Positions 16,019-22,127 of a stretch of 25,913 nt of DNA are shown here, one piece after another. The translations under genes and the position numbers were made by a program. Location of the stretch: contig CAYVME010000014.1 in assembly GCA_964452415.1 (NCBI GenBank), positions 1 through 25,913 on the forward strand, given 5' to 3'. The stretch is from UBA12068 sp964452415 (GTDB lineage Bacteria; Patescibacteriota; Minisyncoccia; Moranbacterales; GWC2-37-73). Positions within the stretch are counted from its first letter, which is position 1. Every line of letters begins with the position of its first letter. Below the pieces are notes generated by a model. It saw only the letters and a program-made list of their open reading frames with translations. It ran no database searches and was not told where the DNA came from.

Positions 16019-17107
16019 CTATAACCCAGCTTTTCCAAGATCTTCAATAATCCTTTTCTGTTCCCTGGTTGGATTTTTTGGCACATCAACAATAACTGTC
16101 ACCAACTGATCTCCGCGGGAATTGCTTCGCCCAAGTTGTGGCACACCCTGACCTTTGATGCGGAAAATTTCACCAGACTGAGTTCCGGCAGGGACTTTCA
16201 TTTTCACACTTCCATCGATTGTTCTTACATTGATTTTATCACCCAAAACTGCCTGAGAAAACAAGATGTGCTCTCGCGAAAGAAGATTATCGCCCTTTCT
16301 TTCAAATCTTTCATGTGGTCTGACATGTACATTAATATACAAATCTCCACTTCGTGCTCCTTTTTCTCCAGCCTCACCTTGCCCCTGAGCTGAAATTGTT
16401 TGCCCATTGGAAATTCCAGCAGGAATGTCGACATGCACAGTTTGTTTTTCTCTCACCCTTCCTTCGCCTCCACATTTGCGACATTTTTGCGAATATGTTT
16501 TTCCACTTCCGCTGCATGTTGGACAAGTCACAACCTGAGTGAATGATCCAAAGATACTTCTTGAAGCTTGTCTCACTTGACCAGCACCTTTGCAAGTCTC
16601 ACATGTTTGCTCTTTTGAACCAGGCTCTCCACCGGATCCATGGCAAGAATCACACGCAACATTTCGAAGCAAATCAAAATCGCGACTTGCCCCAAAAACC
16701 ATTTCTTCAAAACTGATTTCGGTGTCAACTTGAATGTCACGACCAGCTCTTCGGGAACTTTGAGCACCTCCTCCACCAAAGATGTTTGAGAAAATATCCT
16801 CAAAACCTTCACCGAAATCTTGTCCGCCGAAGCCTTGTTGAAATCCTGAAAAATCAAACCCGCCAAAGCCTTGTCCGCCACCTCCGCCTCGCTGATCGAA
16901 ATTTGAACCAAATTGATCATATTGAGCGCGTTTTGATTTGTCAGAAAGCACCTGATAGGCTGAGTTTATTTCCTTGAACTTCTCAGTATCTCCACCAGAT
17001 TTATCTGGGTGATATTTGTGAGCCAATTTTCGATATGCCTTCTTGATTTCATCATCAGAAGCATTTTTATCAACTCCCAAAACCTTATAGTAATCACTAT
17101 TTGCCAT
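16019..17107 (-). CDS. dnaJ: Co-chaperone DnaJ (Hsp40)
   Basis: A 362-residue class I (type A) Hsp40. J domain 1-70 with the HPD motif at 33-35, then a Gly/Phe-rich linker (about 74-115). A zinc-finger region follows with four CxxCxGxG repeats (Cys pairs at 152/155, 169/172, 195/198 and 209/212), and the C-terminal substrate-binding domains. It delivers unfolded clients to DnaK and stimulates its ATPase. Here dnaJ is separated from dnaK by about 6 kb of other genes but keeps its own heat-shock control: a CIRCE operator (17159-17185) overlaps the -35 of its promoter (17137-17165), implying HrcA repression. The leader is about 23 bases and has no SD. Complete and conventional. Confidence 0.98.
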   Translation of the reverse strand: MANSDYYKVLGVDKNASDDEIKKAYRKLAHKYHPDKSGGDTEKFKEINSAYQVLSDKSKRAQYDQFGSNFDQRGGGGGQGFGGFDFSGFQQGFGGQDFGEGFEDIFSNIFGGGGAQSSRRAGRDIQVDTEISFEEMVFGASRDFDLLRNVACDSCHGSGGEPGSKEQTCETCKGAGQVRQASRSIFGSFTQVVTCPTCSGSGKTYSQKCRKCGGEGRVREKQTVHVDIPAGISNGQTISAQGQGEAGEKGARSGDLYINVHVRPHERFERKGDNLLSREHILFSQAVLGDKINVRTIDGSVKMKVPAGTQSGEIFRIKGQGVPQLGRSNSRGDQLVTVIVDVPKNPTREQKRIIEDLGKAGL

Positions 17108-17136
17108 ATATTTAAATCATGTTTTATTACTAATAC

Positions 17137-17165
17137 ATAATACAACCAAATAAAAAAATTAGCAA
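17137..17165 (-). promoter_or_regulatory. Promoter of dnaJ
   Basis: On the minus strand TTGCTA (17160-17165), a 17-base spacer and TATTAT (17137-17142). The -35 hexamer is inside the left half of the CIRCE operator on plus coordinates, so HrcA binding would block RNA polymerase. Confidence 0.75.
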
Positions 17166-17185
17166 TCCCCAAACAGGAGTGCTAA
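17159..17185. promoter_or_regulatory. CIRCE operator (HrcA site) of dnaJ
   Basis: TTAGCAATC, nine bases, GAGTGCTAA. This matches the CIRCE consensus (TTAGCACTC-N9-GAGTGCTAA) with one mismatch and exact spacing. It lies 52 bases upstream of the dnaJ start. HrcA, the heat-shock repressor, binds this site in many bacteria; hrcA itself is not in the window. On the minus strand a T run follows the palindrome, so it could also help terminate transcripts from the gene at 17220. Confidence 0.92.
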
Positions 17186-17219
17186 TTTGCATAATCAGGC
17201 ACGATTCACCAGTGCATTA

Positions 17220-18296
17220 TCAATACTGGATGCTTTCTTTTTCGATCAATTCTTTGCCTATTTTAACAACTCCTGTTTTGACCAATGCGCTAAAAATCAT
17301 GATTATGAGCAAAAACCAGATTCTACTCAAAAGTGAACCCAGGGAAAAAATGGTCAAGAAAAGTATCGAAGCATAGACGAGTGGCAGCATGGATTCAACC
17401 GTGCCTCCACCTTTCAATTGTGTCTGCATAACCTCATTCATTTTATTGCTAACAACGCTAGCCAGAACTTCGGCAATTTTCTCATCCCCCTTGAGATCTT
17501 GAGAAACTGACTGGGAAAATTGCTTTCTCATTTCCACAAGAATCAAGTCTTTGTTTTTTTGTGAAAGTTGACCTTGAGTTTCTGTCATTTTTTTCATTGC
17601 TTCCTGCTTCAAAATCTCTCTTTGCCCAGCAGGAATTCCTGGTGGAAGTTTTGCATCCAATTGAGCCTCAATAAATTCCTCTTCGACAGCCCCAAGACCG
17701 CCACCCATGCCATTCTCTTTTTGAGCAGTCAAGAGCCATTGATCAACTGTCAATCCATCCTCGCTCATTCCTTTGAAAGCTGGATTGGCAATTCCCAAAA
17801 TTGGCATGATCATTTTTATCATAGAGCCACTAACATCAAATCTTGGTATATTTTTCTGTCCATCAATACTTCCTAAAGTAAAAAAATATTGACTTGAAAT
17901 CAACATTGTCAGCGCAAAAAGAATTTGCATCTTGCCCGTCCAAAGAGATTTCCAGAGACTTATTTTAACATTCAAACCAAGATCTCTTTGAATATTCCTT
18001 ATTCCCCATTTTGCAAAAAGCAAACCCAGAAGTAAAAATAAAAAATGGAAAGGATTGGGAGCAAAAAGCAAACTAAAAGAAAAAGCCACAACCAACGCAA
18101 CGGTCAACGCTTGTTTTTCTCTGATAAGCACGGCCATCAAAAAAATGCTCATTGCAAAAAGCGAAAACCACAGCATCGGAACAACCCAAGTGCTGGAATC
18201 GGGAATTCTGATTGCTCGATCAACCGAGAACCACGAAAAAAAGGCAGAGCCCAACATCAACGCAATCAAAAAATTCTGCAAAATTGGATTTTTCAT
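17220..18296 (-). CDS. Polytopic membrane protein of unknown function
   Basis: 358 residues. The N-terminal half has about five hydrophobic helices (roughly 7-25, 35-60, 62-92 and 125-145). A long soluble segment (about 150-295) is rich in Gln, Lys and Glu with a GMGGGLG turn, and a C-terminal pair of helices (about 303-345) ends the chain. There are no Cys clusters or catalytic motifs I can name, and I do not recognise the family. The promoter is an extended -10 (18347-18355) with no SD. It is the only gene here that ends in TGA, and TAA follows immediately. It lies upstream of dnaJ on the same strand, but dnaJ has its own promoter. Confidence 0.82.
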   Translation of the reverse strand: MKNPILQNFLIALMLGSAFFSWFSVDRAIRIPDSSTWVVPMLWFSLFAMSIFLMAVLIREKQALTVALVVAFSFSLLFAPNPFHFLFLLLGLLFAKWGIRNIQRDLGLNVKISLWKSLWTGKMQILFALTMLISSQYFFTLGSIDGQKNIPRFDVSGSMIKMIMPILGIANPAFKGMSEDGLTVDQWLLTAQKENGMGGGLGAVEEEFIEAQLDAKLPPGIPAGQREILKQEAMKKMTETQGQLSQKNKDLILVEMRKQFSQSVSQDLKGDEKIAEVLASVVSNKMNEVMQTQLKGGGTVESMLPLVYASILFLTIFSLGSLLSRIWFLLIIMIFSALVKTGVVKIGKELIEKESIQY

Positions 18297-18346
18297 ATTT
18301 TATTTTGTATTTATTTTATGCAAAACAAGCAAGCTCAATTGCACAT

Positions 18347-18355
18347 ATTATAGCA
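18347..18355 (-). promoter_or_regulatory. Extended -10 promoter of the membrane protein gene
   Basis: On the minus strand TGCTATAAT, identical over nine bases to the element in front of the DUF475 gene. It lies about 50 bases before the start codon at 18296 and is divergent from the plus-strand promoter at 18394. Confidence 0.65.
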
Positions 18356-18393
18356 CACATTTGATCCGTTTTCACGTTTTGCGCCTCAGACGG

Positions 18394-18421
18394 TTGACAT
18401 ATTCCGAGATTTAAGTACAAT
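18394..18421 (+). promoter_or_regulatory. Promoter of the 121-residue small gene
   Basis: A perfect TTGACA (18394-18399), 16 bases, then TACAAT (18416-18421). The predicted transcript starts near 18428. Confidence 0.8.
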
Positions 18422-18425
18422 AAAC

Positions 18426-18443
18426 CTTCGCATTCAAGCGAAG
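18426..18443 (+). other. Hairpin at the 5' end of the transcript
   Basis: CTTCGC and GCGAAG are perfectly complementary with a six-base loop, at or just after the predicted transcription start. 5'-terminal hairpins are known to protect some mRNAs from decay; that role here is inference. Confidence 0.55.
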
Positions 18444-18505
18444 AATAATTGTTCCTAATAGCAAAATAACAACAAACCCAGAGGGATGCTCAAGGAGGAT
18501 TCAAA

Positions 18506-18871
18506 ATGAAAAAGAAATTCAGAATGAAGATAATCAGGTTGATGTCCGTCATAATTGGAACATGCAACAAAATTCTTTCATTTTCAAGGGCTGATTTGAT
18601 CAATGCCGAGGCAAGAGAACAACGCGACGAAAGAGCCATCCTTGCGATCAAAAAAGAAATAGCAACGCTTGAGCATATCATGCTTATAGCGGAAGCCATT
18701 TCGGAAGATGTGACGGCCGATAGCCACGGGAAATGCGTTGCAATGCTTTTGTTTTTTGCCTCCGAAGCTCTTGAAGATATGCTTTCACGAGTGGCAACAA
18801 AAAAGAAAATGCAAGGGAAAATACTCCTGTATTTCAAAAAAGCCAATGACCTGCTAAATGTTGAGCTGTAG
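18506..18871 (+). CDS. Small helical protein of unknown function
   Basis: 121 residues. A basic, hydrophobic N-terminus (MKKKFRMKIIRLMSVIIG) could be a membrane-associating helix or weak signal anchor. The rest is predicted to be almost entirely alpha-helical: charged AEAREQRDERAILAIKKEI, then ATLEHIMLIAEAI, LLFFASEALEDML, and a basic C-terminal helix. No known domain is recognised. The start is set by a consensus AAGGAGG seven bases upstream. It has its own promoter (18394-18421), a 5' hairpin and a terminator (18887-18910). Base composition is higher in G+C than in the AT-rich genes nearby. An antisense frame of 143 codons over the same DNA lacks translation signals and is rejected. Confidence 0.82.
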   Translation: MKKKFRMKIIRLMSVIIGTCNKILSFSRADLINAEAREQRDERAILAIKKEIATLEHIMLIAEAISEDVTADSHGKCVAMLLFFASEALEDMLSRVATKKKMQGKILLYFKKANDLLNVEL

Positions 18872-18886
18872 GAACAAAACGCGCCT

Positions 18887-18910
18887 GGGCCTGTCATGGC
18901 CCTTTTATTT
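18887..18910 (+). terminator. Intrinsic terminator of the 121-residue small gene
   Basis: GGGCC (18887-18891) pairs with GGCCC (18898-18902) across a six-base loop, followed by TTTTATTT. It begins 16 bases after the stop codon. Confidence 0.85.
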
Positions 18911-18922
18911 TGCAAATCCAAG

Positions 18923-18951
18923 TTGCATAAACCCGGATTAGTTGATATATT
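18923..18951 (+). promoter_or_regulatory. Promoter of the 56-residue zinc-ribbon gene
   Basis: TTGCAT (18923-18928), a 17-base spacer and TATATT (18946-18951), located between the terminator of the previous gene and the start at 18995. Confidence 0.6.
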
Positions 18952-18994
18952 GAAACTCTATTATTGGCAAATTTCAACTCAAAAAGGAGCTTCA

Positions 18995-19165
18995 ATGAGC
19001 ACCACGAAATGTCCGGAGTGCGGGAATAAATATTCCAACATATCAGGAAATGATGCCTGCCCACTCACCTCTCAGCATGCCATTTTCAAAAAAAGAAAAG
19101 AGCAAAGAATGCTACGAGCCAACCAGGAAAAAGGAGTTTCAAAAAAAGAATCAGAAGAAAATTAA
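18995..19165 (+). CDS. Small protein with one CPxCG motif
   Basis: 56 residues. The N-terminus has KCPECGNKY, a CPxCG knuckle, followed by a lone Cys in DACPLTSQH; Cys6, Cys9, Cys26 and a nearby His could bind zinc. The second half is a strongly basic, charged helix (FKKRKEQRMLRANQEKG) that could touch nucleic acid. AAGGAG five bases before the ATG fixes the start; the frame is open further upstream, but that part lies over the previous terminator. The gene has its own promoter (18923-18951) and a strong terminator. Small CPxCG proteins are frequent and mostly uncharacterised in prokaryotes. Coding status is likely; function unknown. Confidence 0.8.
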   Translation: MSTTKCPECGNKYSNISGNDACPLTSQHAIFKKRKEQRMLRANQEKGVSKKESEEN

Positions 19166-19203
19166 AAGCCCCGCGATTATCAACATCGCAGGGGCTTTTT
19201 TTA
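19164..19203. terminator. Terminator between convergent genes
   Basis: AAAAGCCCCGCGAT (19164-19177) pairs with ATCGC-A-GGGGCTTTT (19184-19198), followed by T. The plus-strand T run serves the zinc-ribbon gene; on the minus strand TTTTAATTTT follows, so it may also stop transcripts of the EamA gene that ends at 19251. Confidence 0.93.
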
Positions 19204-19250
19204 TTTTCCAAGTTTTTCGTCATGACGGGCGTCAGGACGGAGATGCTTAT

Positions 19251-20150
19251 TTAAAATACTTCTTTTTTATTTATAATTTGCTTGTTTTTATAATTAAGCA
19301 AAAAAATACCTATTGAAATTGGAATTAAAGAAAACAATTGCGCCTTTGTGGGAGGACTATGCATGAAAATCCAGACGGTTAGGAGCGTCACGATCGGTTT
19401 CAATGTGCCAAATGCATTTGCTTTCACAACACTAATGCGATGTATTGCTTCCAACCAAAAAGATTTCATAATTCCCAACATTATTACACCATTAATAATC
19501 AATGGTAACAAATTATTTTTTGTTTTGTCCCAAGAATAATCCACACTAAAAAACGATGCGATTACAAGAAAAATCAACAGGCTCAGGAAACTTCGCAAAA
19601 ACAAAATCATCTCTCCACTTACTTTCGTTCGTGCTCTTCGCTGAAAAAAATTCCCCACAGGCGCAACTGCCACAGCACTCAATATTAGCAAATCTCCATA
19701 GTGAAATTCACCAAGGGCAGGCAAAAGAATAATCAACGCACCGACCACAATCAAAAATGATCCGAAAATATTAGCACCAGAAATGTATTCTTTTTTCCAA
19801 ATACAAAAAAACAAAAAACTAAAAAATATTTCTGAAAGTGCCATTATCGATGCATTACCCGCAGTTGTATTGCTAAGGCCAAAGAAGAAAAGCATCTGAT
19901 ATGCCACTCCAATGATTGCAACAGTCCAAAGCGCATCCTTCAGTGCTTCAATATTTCTTATTTCACCCCATTTTCTTTGCAATGTCAACAAAAAAGCAAA
20001 ATATAGCATCGCAAAAAAAGTGCTCCAAAGCAAAACCACCATAGCAGCGGAACTTTTCAATGCTATTATTGCAATAACAGGAAAAGTCCCCGCAAGAAAA
20101 GTATTTGCGAGTATATATATAATCCCCTCTTTCTCGGTATTACGATTCAT
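19251..20150 (-). CDS. EamA/DMT-family transporter
   Basis: 299 residues with ten hydrophobic helices arranged as two EamA (DUF6) repeats, the normal drug/metabolite transporter layout. The first repeat begins near IIYILANTFLAGTFPVI; the second begins after the glycine-rich loop near GDLLILSAVAVAPVGNFFQR. Typical exporters of this family move metabolites or drugs; the substrate cannot be predicted. The frame is open up to 20243, but the ATG at 20150 (MNRNTEKEG) is chosen, because the upstream codons are the out-of-frame image of the 38-codon gene at 20140-20256. The start codon lies inside the last codons of that gene (ATGAATCGTAA), pointing to translational coupling. It appears to end an operon with the HD-domain gene. 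Confidence 0.9.
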   Translation of the reverse strand: MNRNTEKEGIIYILANTFLAGTFPVIAIIALKSSAAMVVLLWSTFFAMLYFAFLLTLQRKWGEIRNIEALKDALWTVAIIGVAYQMLFFFGLSNTTAGNASIMALSEIFFSFLFFCIWKKEYISGANIFGSFLIVVGALIILLPALGEFHYGDLLILSAVAVAPVGNFFQRRARTKVSGEMILFLRSFLSLLIFLVIASFFSVDYSWDKTKNNLLPLIINGVIMLGIMKSFWLEAIHRISVVKANAFGTLKPIVTLLTVWIFMHSPPTKAQLFSLIPISIGIFLLNYKNKQIINKKEVF

Positions 20151-20256
20151 TTTTTTGATAATTACAAATAGCCATTCCACATTCTCCACATGAAATTTCC
20201 AACAGCTTACTGGCTCCACCTCTCGCCTTCTTATATTTGTCACTTTTAAGTTTCAT
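20140..20256 (-). CDS. Very small CxxC protein overlapping the EamA gene
   Basis: A 38-codon frame starting MKLKSDKYKKARGGASKLLE, followed by ISCGECGMAICNYQ and stop. The basic N-terminus, the ARGGAS stretch, the CxxC pair (24 and 27) and a third Cys (31) resemble, from memory, a CPR small-protein family with a CxxC knuckle and a YQKDGPG-like tail. Here the chain ends right after YQK, so the tail is missing, possibly truncated. It lies 12 bases after the HD-domain stop codon and overlaps the EamA start by 11 bases, exactly as expected for an operon member. A weak AGGA lies upstream. Coding is inferred from the motif and the spacing. Confidence 0.6.
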   Translation of the reverse strand: MKLKSDKYKKARGGASKLLEISCGECGMAICNYQKNES

Positions 20257-20268
20257 AAATCACATATC

Positions 20269-20817
20269 CTAAGAATGACTTAGTTCTTTAAATAACTTTT
20301 CATAAAAAGGTTTTGCGAATCCACGGGCTTTTTCAGATGAAAGCCGCTTGAATTCTGAAATAACTTTTTCTTTTAATTCATTCTCATCTCTTCCCTCTTT
20401 AATAAAAACCGGGATATTATTTTCCAAAAGACTAATGCTGTCAGCATCTCGCATCAAATCTCTTTCGGCTGTTCCACCAAGATCATGCTCAGCAATCAAT
20501 GTTTTTATTTTTTCTATTTCTTTTTCATTATCAAAACCGTGCTTTCTTAAAAGTTGTTCTGTGAATTCAGCTGATCTTTTTCCATGCCAAGTCAGATATT
20601 CCCCATCAAGTTGATCATCTCCAGTTTTAGCAGGTTTCACCTCACCATCACGAAGTGGAAAACATCTCTCGATGTCATGGCAAATTGCAGCGATATAAAA
20701 AGTATCATCTGACTTTTGGGAAAGTTGCTTGAGCCAAGAACCAGTTCGAAGCATATGATCAGCCTCAACATTTTTCTCCCTTATGAAATTTTCCAATTTT
20801 TGAATTAATTCTTCCAT
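20269..20817 (-). CDS. HD-domain phosphohydrolase-like protein
   Basis: 182 residues, all helical. Metal-binding residues of the HD fold can be followed in order: His21 (EADHMLRTGSWL), His47-Asp48 (ICHDIER), His78 (TWHGKRSAEF), His111 (AEHDLGG) and Asp124/Asp126 (LMRDADSIS). HD proteins hydrolyse phosphomonoesters or phosphodiesters of nucleotides, or cut cyclic and signalling nucleotides; the substrate is not evident here. It is shorter than GTP pyrophosphohydrolases and carries no extra domain. It is the first gene of a minus-strand group with the CxxC mini-gene and the EamA transporter. Its start faces the promoter of the plus-strand gene at 20955 across a 137-base divergent gap. There is no clear SD. 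Confidence 0.85.
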   Translation of the reverse strand: MEELIQKLENFIREKNVEADHMLRTGSWLKQLSQKSDDTFYIAAICHDIERCFPLRDGEVKPAKTGDDQLDGEYLTWHGKRSAEFTEQLLRKHGFDNEKEIEKIKTLIAEHDLGGTAERDLMRDADSISLLENNIPVFIKEGRDENELKEKVISEFKRLSSEKARGFAKPFYEKLFKELSHS

Positions 20818-20871
20818 AACATAATTCTACCCCCAAATCTGCCCTTTGCACAGCCCCATTCCACCCTGGGA

Positions 20872-20900
20872 TTGACTTTTGGGTGGTTTTGGAGTATACT
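20872..20900 (+). promoter_or_regulatory. Promoter of the 105-residue small gene
   Basis: TTGACT (20872-20877), a 17-base spacer ending TTTTGGAG, and TATACT (20895-20900). The -35 plus the next three T, and TTTTGGAGTATA at the -10 end, are the same as in the promoter at 9051-9079. Confidence 0.85.
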
Positions 20901-20954
20901 ATTAGGTTAGTGGTAAAATCCAAAAGCAGCACATTCCAAACGGAGGTAATTTTA

Positions 20955-21272
20955 ATGCTTCAAGTAATCTGCATCCCAAACGACCAGGAGCGCATCACGC
21001 AGCTCCAAAAAAAGCTGGTCGAGTATAAACATCGGCTGGCACAATTTGCCTCAAGGATAGATATGGACTATATGAGTCCATTGTCAAAAATTTTCATCCT
21101 TGAGCGGCTTCTGCAAGCCGGTGCAGCAAACAAAACATTCCTGCGCGACTTGTTCATTCAGGAATATGGAGATGCTGCAGATATGCGCATCTTCGACAAT
21201 GCCTTTGCTTGCATGGAAGACTACTGCACAACTGGCGGGAAAAACCTGAATGGCGGGACCGGTCTCAATTAA
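20955..21272 (+). CDS. Small helical protein of unknown function
   Basis: 105 residues. MLQVICIPNDQ forms a short beta-like start, then a long amphipathic helix (ERITQLQKKLVEYKHRLAQF) and further helices (LSKIFILERLLQAG, TFLRDLFIQEYG). The C-terminus is Gly/Asn-rich and contains Cys residues (ACMEDYCTTGG). No family is recognised. CGGAGGT about 8 bases before the ATG marks the start; codons further upstream lie in the leader. It is a one-gene unit with a consensus promoter (20872-20900) and a strong shared terminator. It lies convergent to cutA and divergent from the HD-domain gene. G+C-richer codons set it apart from the AT-rich pair at 21648-23111. Confidence 0.82.
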   Translation: MLQVICIPNDQERITQLQKKLVEYKHRLAQFASRIDMDYMSPLSKIFILERLLQAGAANKTFLRDLFIQEYGDAADMRIFDNAFACMEDYCTTGGKNLNGGTGLN

Positions 21273-21291
21273 TTCCCCACAGGTTCACAAC

Positions 21292-21326
21292 AAAAAGGCG
21301 CGGACAATAACTGTCCCCGCCTTTTT
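21292..21326. terminator. Bidirectional terminator between convergent genes
   Basis: AAAAAGGCG-C-GGACA (21292-21306) pairs with TGTCC-C-CGCCTTTTT (21312-21326), with one mismatch. Both strands have T runs, so it can stop the plus-strand small gene and the minus-strand cutA transcript. Confidence 0.93.
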
Positions 21327-21331
21327 CATTT

Positions 21332-21640
21332 CTATTTTGTTTCTTTTTTGATCCAATCGGCGTAAGATTTGTTCGATTCAACTTCAAGTTTCATGATGCA
21401 GGGCACATCGTAGGGATGGATTTTTTCAACTTCCCTTTTCACCTTGCTCCAATTTTCTTTTTTGGTTTTCACAAGCGAGACAATTTCTTTTGAATTTTCA
21501 ATCTTCCCTTTCCACCAATACGCGCTTTCAATTGGAAAAAAGTTCGCGCATGCAATCAACCGCTTTTGCAAAAGATGTTCCGCGACCTTCTTCGCCTCTT
21601 TGAGATTTTTATGGGTGATGTAGATGATGATAAATTTCAT
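21332..21640 (-). CDS. cutA: CutA1-like protein
   Basis: 102 residues, the normal length for CutA1. Family features in order: IIIYITHKNLKEAKKVAEHL at the start, LIACANFFPIESAYWWKGKI (the conserved ACxN...S.YxW.G.I block), EIVSLVKTKKENW, and HPYDVPCIMKLEV (the HPYxxP motif). CutA1 forms very stable trimers of ferredoxin-like folds. It was linked to divalent-cation tolerance in E. coli, but its molecular role remains unsettled. It starts 7 bases after the stop of the 153-residue membrane protein gene, so it is probably co-transcribed with that gene and the HEPN-like gene. No SD is seen. Identification is secure. Confidence 0.95.
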   Translation of the reverse strand: MKFIIIYITHKNLKEAKKVAEHLLQKRLIACANFFPIESAYWWKGKIENSKEIVSLVKTKKENWSKVKREVEKIHPYDVPCIMKLEVESNKSYADWIKKETK

Positions 21641-21647
21641 ATTCTAA

Positions 21648-22109
21648 TTATTTTAATTTATTGATAATCTGTTGGTATTGCCAATAATCAAGTTTAGTTG
21701 GGGAATTTATTTGTTTATTAGAAAAATAAATTGAGACGAAAAACGAAGTGATTGTAACGATCAAGGAAAATAATGCAAGCTGAAATGCGCGTTTTGAGTC
21801 TTTTTTTGTCTGTTGAAGCTGTTCGTATTCAAAATATTGCATGTAAGCATGGTAGCTCAATGTATATCTGCAGTTATCAGCGTTTTGATTCCCTAATTGC
21901 TCAAGCAATAAAAATGGGGTTTCTCTATTTAACCCTCTTGTGAAATTATCAAAGGCATCATTAAGAAATTTTTTAACAATAGGCCATTCATTTTCTCTTT
22001 TACTGTACCACTTTTCTATTTCTTGATACATAAATCCAGCTGTGTTTTCATATCCATAACGCACAGCTCTAACATGAATGCCATCCCCTTCTCCTATCTT
22101 CTTTTTCAT
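21648..22109 (-). CDS. Single-span membrane protein of unknown function
   Basis: 153 residues. A soluble N-terminal part of about 105 residues, rich in Tyr, Glu and Asn (FMYQEIEKWYSKRENEWP; NRETPFLLLEQLG), is followed by one transmembrane helix at about 108-130 (AFQLALFSLIVTITSFFV) and a short tail. No known domain is recognised. It lies 18 bases downstream of the HEPN-like gene and 7 bases upstream of cutA, so the three form one tight group. Like the HEPN-like gene it is more AT-rich than the flanking dnaK and 20955 genes, which suggests the pair was acquired together. A membrane partner beside a HEPN-like protein recalls two-gene defence or toxin units, but this is inference only. No SD. 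Confidence 0.75.
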   Translation of the reverse strand: MKKKIGEGDGIHVRAVRYGYENTAGFMYQEIEKWYSKRENEWPIVKKFLNDAFDNFTRGLNRETPFLLLEQLGNQNADNCRYTLSYHAYMQYFEYEQLQQTKKDSKRAFQLALFSLIVTITSFFVSIYFSNKQINSPTKLDYWQYQQIINKLK

Positions 22110-22127
22110 AACATTAAGTATATAAAA

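Noticed and set aside
15886..16092. 68-codon basic minus-strand frame at the dnaJ end
   Set aside because: Overlaps dnaJ and contains the dnaJ terminator hairpin; basic composition follows from AT-rich DNA.
18490..18921. 143-codon frame on the minus strand
   Set aside because: It lies fully antisense to the 18506-18871 gene, which has promoter, SD and terminator; the minus frame has none of these and crosses the terminator.
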